Assembly: GCA_027450145.1 (NCBI GenBank)
Contig: DAIDKH010000010.1
Span: 1-64,000, forward strand
Length of the DNA stretch: 64,000 nt
Direction: 5' to 3'
DNA from: Chthonomonadaceae bacterium
Lineage (GTDB): Bacteria; Armatimonadota; Chthonomonadetes; Chthonomonadales; Chthonomonadaceae
Part shown: positions 61,891 through 64,000 of the stretch, piece by piece
Position numbering within the stretch: the stretch's first letter is position 1
Layout of the letters: the number at the start of each line of letters is the position of its first letter
The notes under the pieces: model-generated
What the model was told of the DNA's origin: nothing
What the model saw: only the letters and a program-made list of their open reading frames with translations
Databases searched by the model: none
Position numbers and translations under genes: made by a program

Positions 61891-62721
61891 ATGCGTCATT
61901 GCTTCCTCAACGCTGTGTTACTGTTCATGGTATTGAGAATGCCGTTTGCGCAGGCAGCTCCATCGGTACCGCCTCAATCCGCCACTGCATCGACCGTTCC
62001 TCTCACTGTGCTACAGAGCGGGCACGTTGCTTTAGAGGCCCGATTGAACGGCAAGGGTCCCTATCGCTTCATTCTAGATACGGGCTCGCCAATTACATTT
62101 GTGGACGTTGACACCGCACTTGCTACTGGACTTATAAAGGGCATTAAACCAACAACGGCGCCTTCCTTGTTGCCGGTGAGTATGACCAGCGCAGGTACCA
62201 TTAAGGTGGGGCAGGAGGTCGTCTCGAATGTTCCCGTAATGGTTCTTAACCACCCTGTCATAAGCCTCCTATCGCAGATTGAAGGCCCACTGCATGGCAT
62301 TCTGGGCTTCTCGTTCTGGGCACGGTTCAACATCGTTTTGGACTATGCAGATGGCACAATCTCTCTAACGCCAGGTCGTTTTCACCCTCCCGACGTGGTC
62401 TCCCGCCTTATGTCCCGGCTCTTCGGCGCATCCTCGCTCAATCACCTCGTTCCCGCGGGTCAGTGGGGCATGACAGTCGTGAAACAACCTGGTCAGAGGC
62501 GAGGAGTAACTGTCACGTCCGTTTACCAGGGCACCCCCGCAGCTGCAGCGGGTATTCAAGCTGGTGACATATTGCTCTCAGTGGATGGCCGCTGGACGGA
62601 TACCATGAACGATTGTTGGAATGCTCTATCTGCAGAACGACCCGGCAGGTTGGTGCCAATCACCATACTTCGCGGAGTTAAGCGACTACACTTAACCGTG
62701 ACGCCAGTCGTTGGAATCTAA
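61891..62721 (+). CDS. Exported retropepsin-like aspartyl protease with PDZ domain (second)
   Basis: A 276-aa relative of the preceding protein. The signal peptide is MRHCFLNAVLLFMVLRMPFAQA. The catalytic motif is YRFILDTGSPITFVDV near residue 62, followed by GPLHGILGFSFWARFNIVLDYADG. The PDZ domain (about 190-270) reads GVTVTSVYQGTPAAAAGIQAGDILLSVDGRW. Its ATG follows the preceding stop codon without any gap, with GGGAGG inside the previous gene, so the two are translationally coupled. The pair looks like an old tandem duplication. Regulated proteolysis of envelope proteins is a reasonable guess. Confidence 0.87.
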   Translation: MRHCFLNAVLLFMVLRMPFAQAAPSVPPQSATASTVPLTVLQSGHVALEARLNGKGPYRFILDTGSPITFVDVDTALATGLIKGIKPTTAPSLLPVSMTSAGTIKVGQEVVSNVPVMVLNHPVISLLSQIEGPLHGILGFSFWARFNIVLDYADGTISLTPGRFHPPDVVSRLMSRLFGASSLNHLVPAGQWGMTVVKQPGQRRGVTVTSVYQGTPAAAAGIQAGDILLSVDGRWTDTMNDCWNALSAERPGRLVPITILRGVKRLHLTVTPVVGI

Positions 62722-62735
62722 AAAAGAGGATAGTC

Positions 62736-63071
62736 ATGACCTTTCAATTTGACCACATCGCTCAACAGGTGGAAGATATTGAAGCCGCCGTAAAGTGGTA
62801 CGGCGACAACATACCAGGATCCACTGTTCTATATCAAGATGAAACGTGGGCGTTTGTAGAATGCGGTGGTGTACGGCTGGCCTTTGTGACACGAGACCAA
62901 CATCCAGACCATATTGCATGGCGAGTATCACTTGAAGAACTGGAAGCGATTTCTGCCAAAACAGGCAAGGAAATAAAGATTCATCGTGACAAATCGCGAA
63001 GCATCTACCTGGAAGGCCCCGGCGGGCGCGCAGTTGAGGTAATCTCTATGCAGGGATCGCGTTGGGAGTAA
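62736..63071 (+). CDS. Small VOC/glyoxalase-like protein
   Basis: A 111-aa single-domain member of the vicinal-oxygen-chelate superfamily (QFDHIAQQVEDIEAAVKWYGDNIPGSTVLYQDETWAFVECGGVRLAFV ... HIAWRVSLEEL ... IYLEGPGGRAVEVIS). The His6 and terminal Glu positions resemble metal ligands, so it could be an isomerase, dioxygenase or lyase. AGAGGA precedes the start, 14 bp after the protease gene, suggesting cotranscription. The substrate is unknown. Confidence 0.85.
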   Translation: MTFQFDHIAQQVEDIEAAVKWYGDNIPGSTVLYQDETWAFVECGGVRLAFVTRDQHPDHIAWRVSLEELEAISAKTGKEIKIHRDKSRSIYLEGPGGRAVEVISMQGSRWE

Positions 63072-63213
63072 ATTCCAGTACCGTTTACCATAATGCAGAG
63101 AAGGTATTTCGTGATTGACCGGTGAATTTATAAAAGAATTACCATTCACCGTGCACTAGGTTCGCGCGGCACCTAAAATTCACAATTTATTTCGAGGATG
63201 AGAGGGATAACCG

Positions 63214-64000
63214 ATGTCTGAAAAGCTGAAAATCGGTATCGTCGGCTGCGGCGGTATCGCCAACGGCAAACACCTGCCCAGTCTGTCCAAACTGGCTACG
63301 GCAAAGCTTGTGGCATTTTGCGACATAGTTGAAGAGCGCGCCGAAAAGGCGAAGAAAGACTATGGCGACTCTAAGAGCCTAGTAAGCAAAGATTACAGAA
63401 AGCTTTTGGAAGACAAAAGCATTGACGTTATCCACGTTTGCACCCCAAACAGTTCTCACGCGGAAATCGCGATTGCTGCCATGGAAGCCGGCAAGGATGT
63501 TCTCTCTGAGAAGCCGATGGCGAAGACTGCCAAGGACGCTCGTCGAATGGTGGAAGCTGCCAAGAAGACAGGCCGCAAGCTCACAGTGGGCTACAACAAC
63601 CGCTATCGCGCCGACAGCTGGCACCTTCATCAGCTGTGCGAGCGCGGTGATCTCGGCGATATCTACTTCGCTCGGGCTCACGCGATCCGACGACGTGCGG
63701 TTCCGACCTGGGGCGTGTTTCTTGACGAAGAGAAGCAGGGTGGCGGCCCACTAATCGATATTGGTACCCATGCACTAGACCTCACTCTCTGGATGATGAA
63801 CAACTACAAACCCAAGACTGTGCTGGGTTCGGTCTACCGTAAGCTTGCGGATACTGAGAATGCAGCCAATGCCTTTGGCCCCTGGAACCCTAAAGAGTTC
63901 ACTGTCGAGGACTCCGCTTTCGGGTTCATTACCATGGAGAACGGCGCAACAATCGTTCTGGAGAGCAGTTGGGCACTCAACACTCTGCAGGTAGACGAAG
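63214..64000 (+). CDS. Gfo/Idh/MocA-family oxidoreductase, cut by the window end
   Basis: NAD(P)-dependent sugar or inositol oxidoreductase of which 262 residues are visible, the frame still open at the last base. The Rossmann motif is IGIVGCGGIANGKHLPSL at residues 7-24, followed by LVAFCDIVEERAEKAKKDYG. The family EKP motif (DVLSEKPMAKTAKDARRMVEAAKKTGRKLTVGYNNRYR) with the catalytic Lys and GGGPLIDIGTHALDLTLWMM with the catalytic His are present. ATG 63214 has GAGAGGG upstream. Polyol or amino-sugar oxidation is typical; the substrate cannot be fixed from the part seen. Confidence 0.93.
   Translation, partial: MSEKLKIGIVGCGGIANGKHLPSLSKLATAKLVAFCDIVEERAEKAKKDYGDSKSLVSKDYRKLLEDKSIDVIHVCTPNSSHAEIAIAAMEAGKDVLSEKPMAKTAKDARRMVEAAKKTGRKLTVGYNNRYRADSWHLHQLCERGDLGDIYFARAHAIRRRAVPTWGVFLDEEKQGGGPLIDIGTHALDLTLWMMNNYKPKTVLGSVYRKLADTENAANAFGPWNPKEFTVEDSAFGFITMENGATIVLESSWALNTLQVDE

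Overview
The window is about 64 kb of bacterial chromosome, roughly half GC, dense with secreted carbohydrate-active enzymes. It most resembles the phylum Armatimonadota. The main evidence is two DUF1559 pseudopilins whose N-terminal helix runs on into an FPVFA(Q/K)AREKAR stretch and which carry a C-terminal H-X9-DG motif, a style typical of armatimonads rather than planctomycetes. Many unlinked glycoside hydrolases, LacI and DeoR regulators, Tat-exported enzymes and small lipoproteins fit the same picture. The phylum call is inference. No rRNA, tRNA, CRISPR array, insertion sequence or prophage was recognised.

Layout. 1-5.7 kb: a glycosidase whose 5' end looks broken, then a 1126-aa secreted TIM-barrel-like protein, closed by a long hairpin. 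5.7-7.7 kb: ECF sigma factor and a stand-alone degenerate receiver domain on the minus strand, diverging from a 2-Cys peroxiredoxin. 7.8-12.6 kb (minus): aldehyde dehydrogenase with an unassigned VOC-like enzyme, a small lipoprotein, and a terpenoid-cyclase-repeat protein with a CxxCH motif. 12.8-19.6 kb (plus): a DeoR regulator followed by GH51, SDR and GH127, which reads as an arabinofuranoside-use cluster. 19.9-24.2 kb: TPR-like protein, GH128-like glucanase and a phosphoesterase. 24.5-29.7 kb: flagellin, FliD, FliS and a FliT-position protein, with a structured flagellin leader. 29.8-33.1 kb: NlpC/P60 peptidase and a GH92 mannosidase.

33.4-48.7 kb is the most interesting part. Two LacI-family genes flank two mirror-image modules, each with a pseudopilin, a small lipoprotein and a glycoside hydrolase: GH2 with a malectin-like tail plus a DUF4185-like propeller on the plus strand, and GH92 with a malectin-like tail on the minus strand. 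A 16-bp palindrome, ATGTTATCGATAACAT, occurs four times (two exact and two one-base variants). Each copy lies at a promoter: that of the minus-strand lacI, that of the pilin/lipoprotein/GH92 operon (two copies), and the region upstream of GH2. This suggests one LacI repressor coordinating a glycan-use regulon that also includes an FG-GAP/ASPIC Tat lipoprotein. Together with a second GH92 nearby and a GH71/GH99-like enzyme at 48.8-50.6 kb, the enzyme set points to mannose-rich glycans.

50.7-56.5 kb holds recO, an exported protein of unknown function, a small excisionase-type HTH protein leading a Wzm/Wzt-like ABC exporter, a YprB-like nuclease and a GNAT acetyltransferase. 56.6-64 kb has a YncE-like propeller fused to a phosphoesterase domain, then a plus-strand run of rhaB, two tandem retropepsin-PDZ proteins, a small VOC protein and the start of a Gfo/Idh/MocA oxidoreductase that leaves the window.
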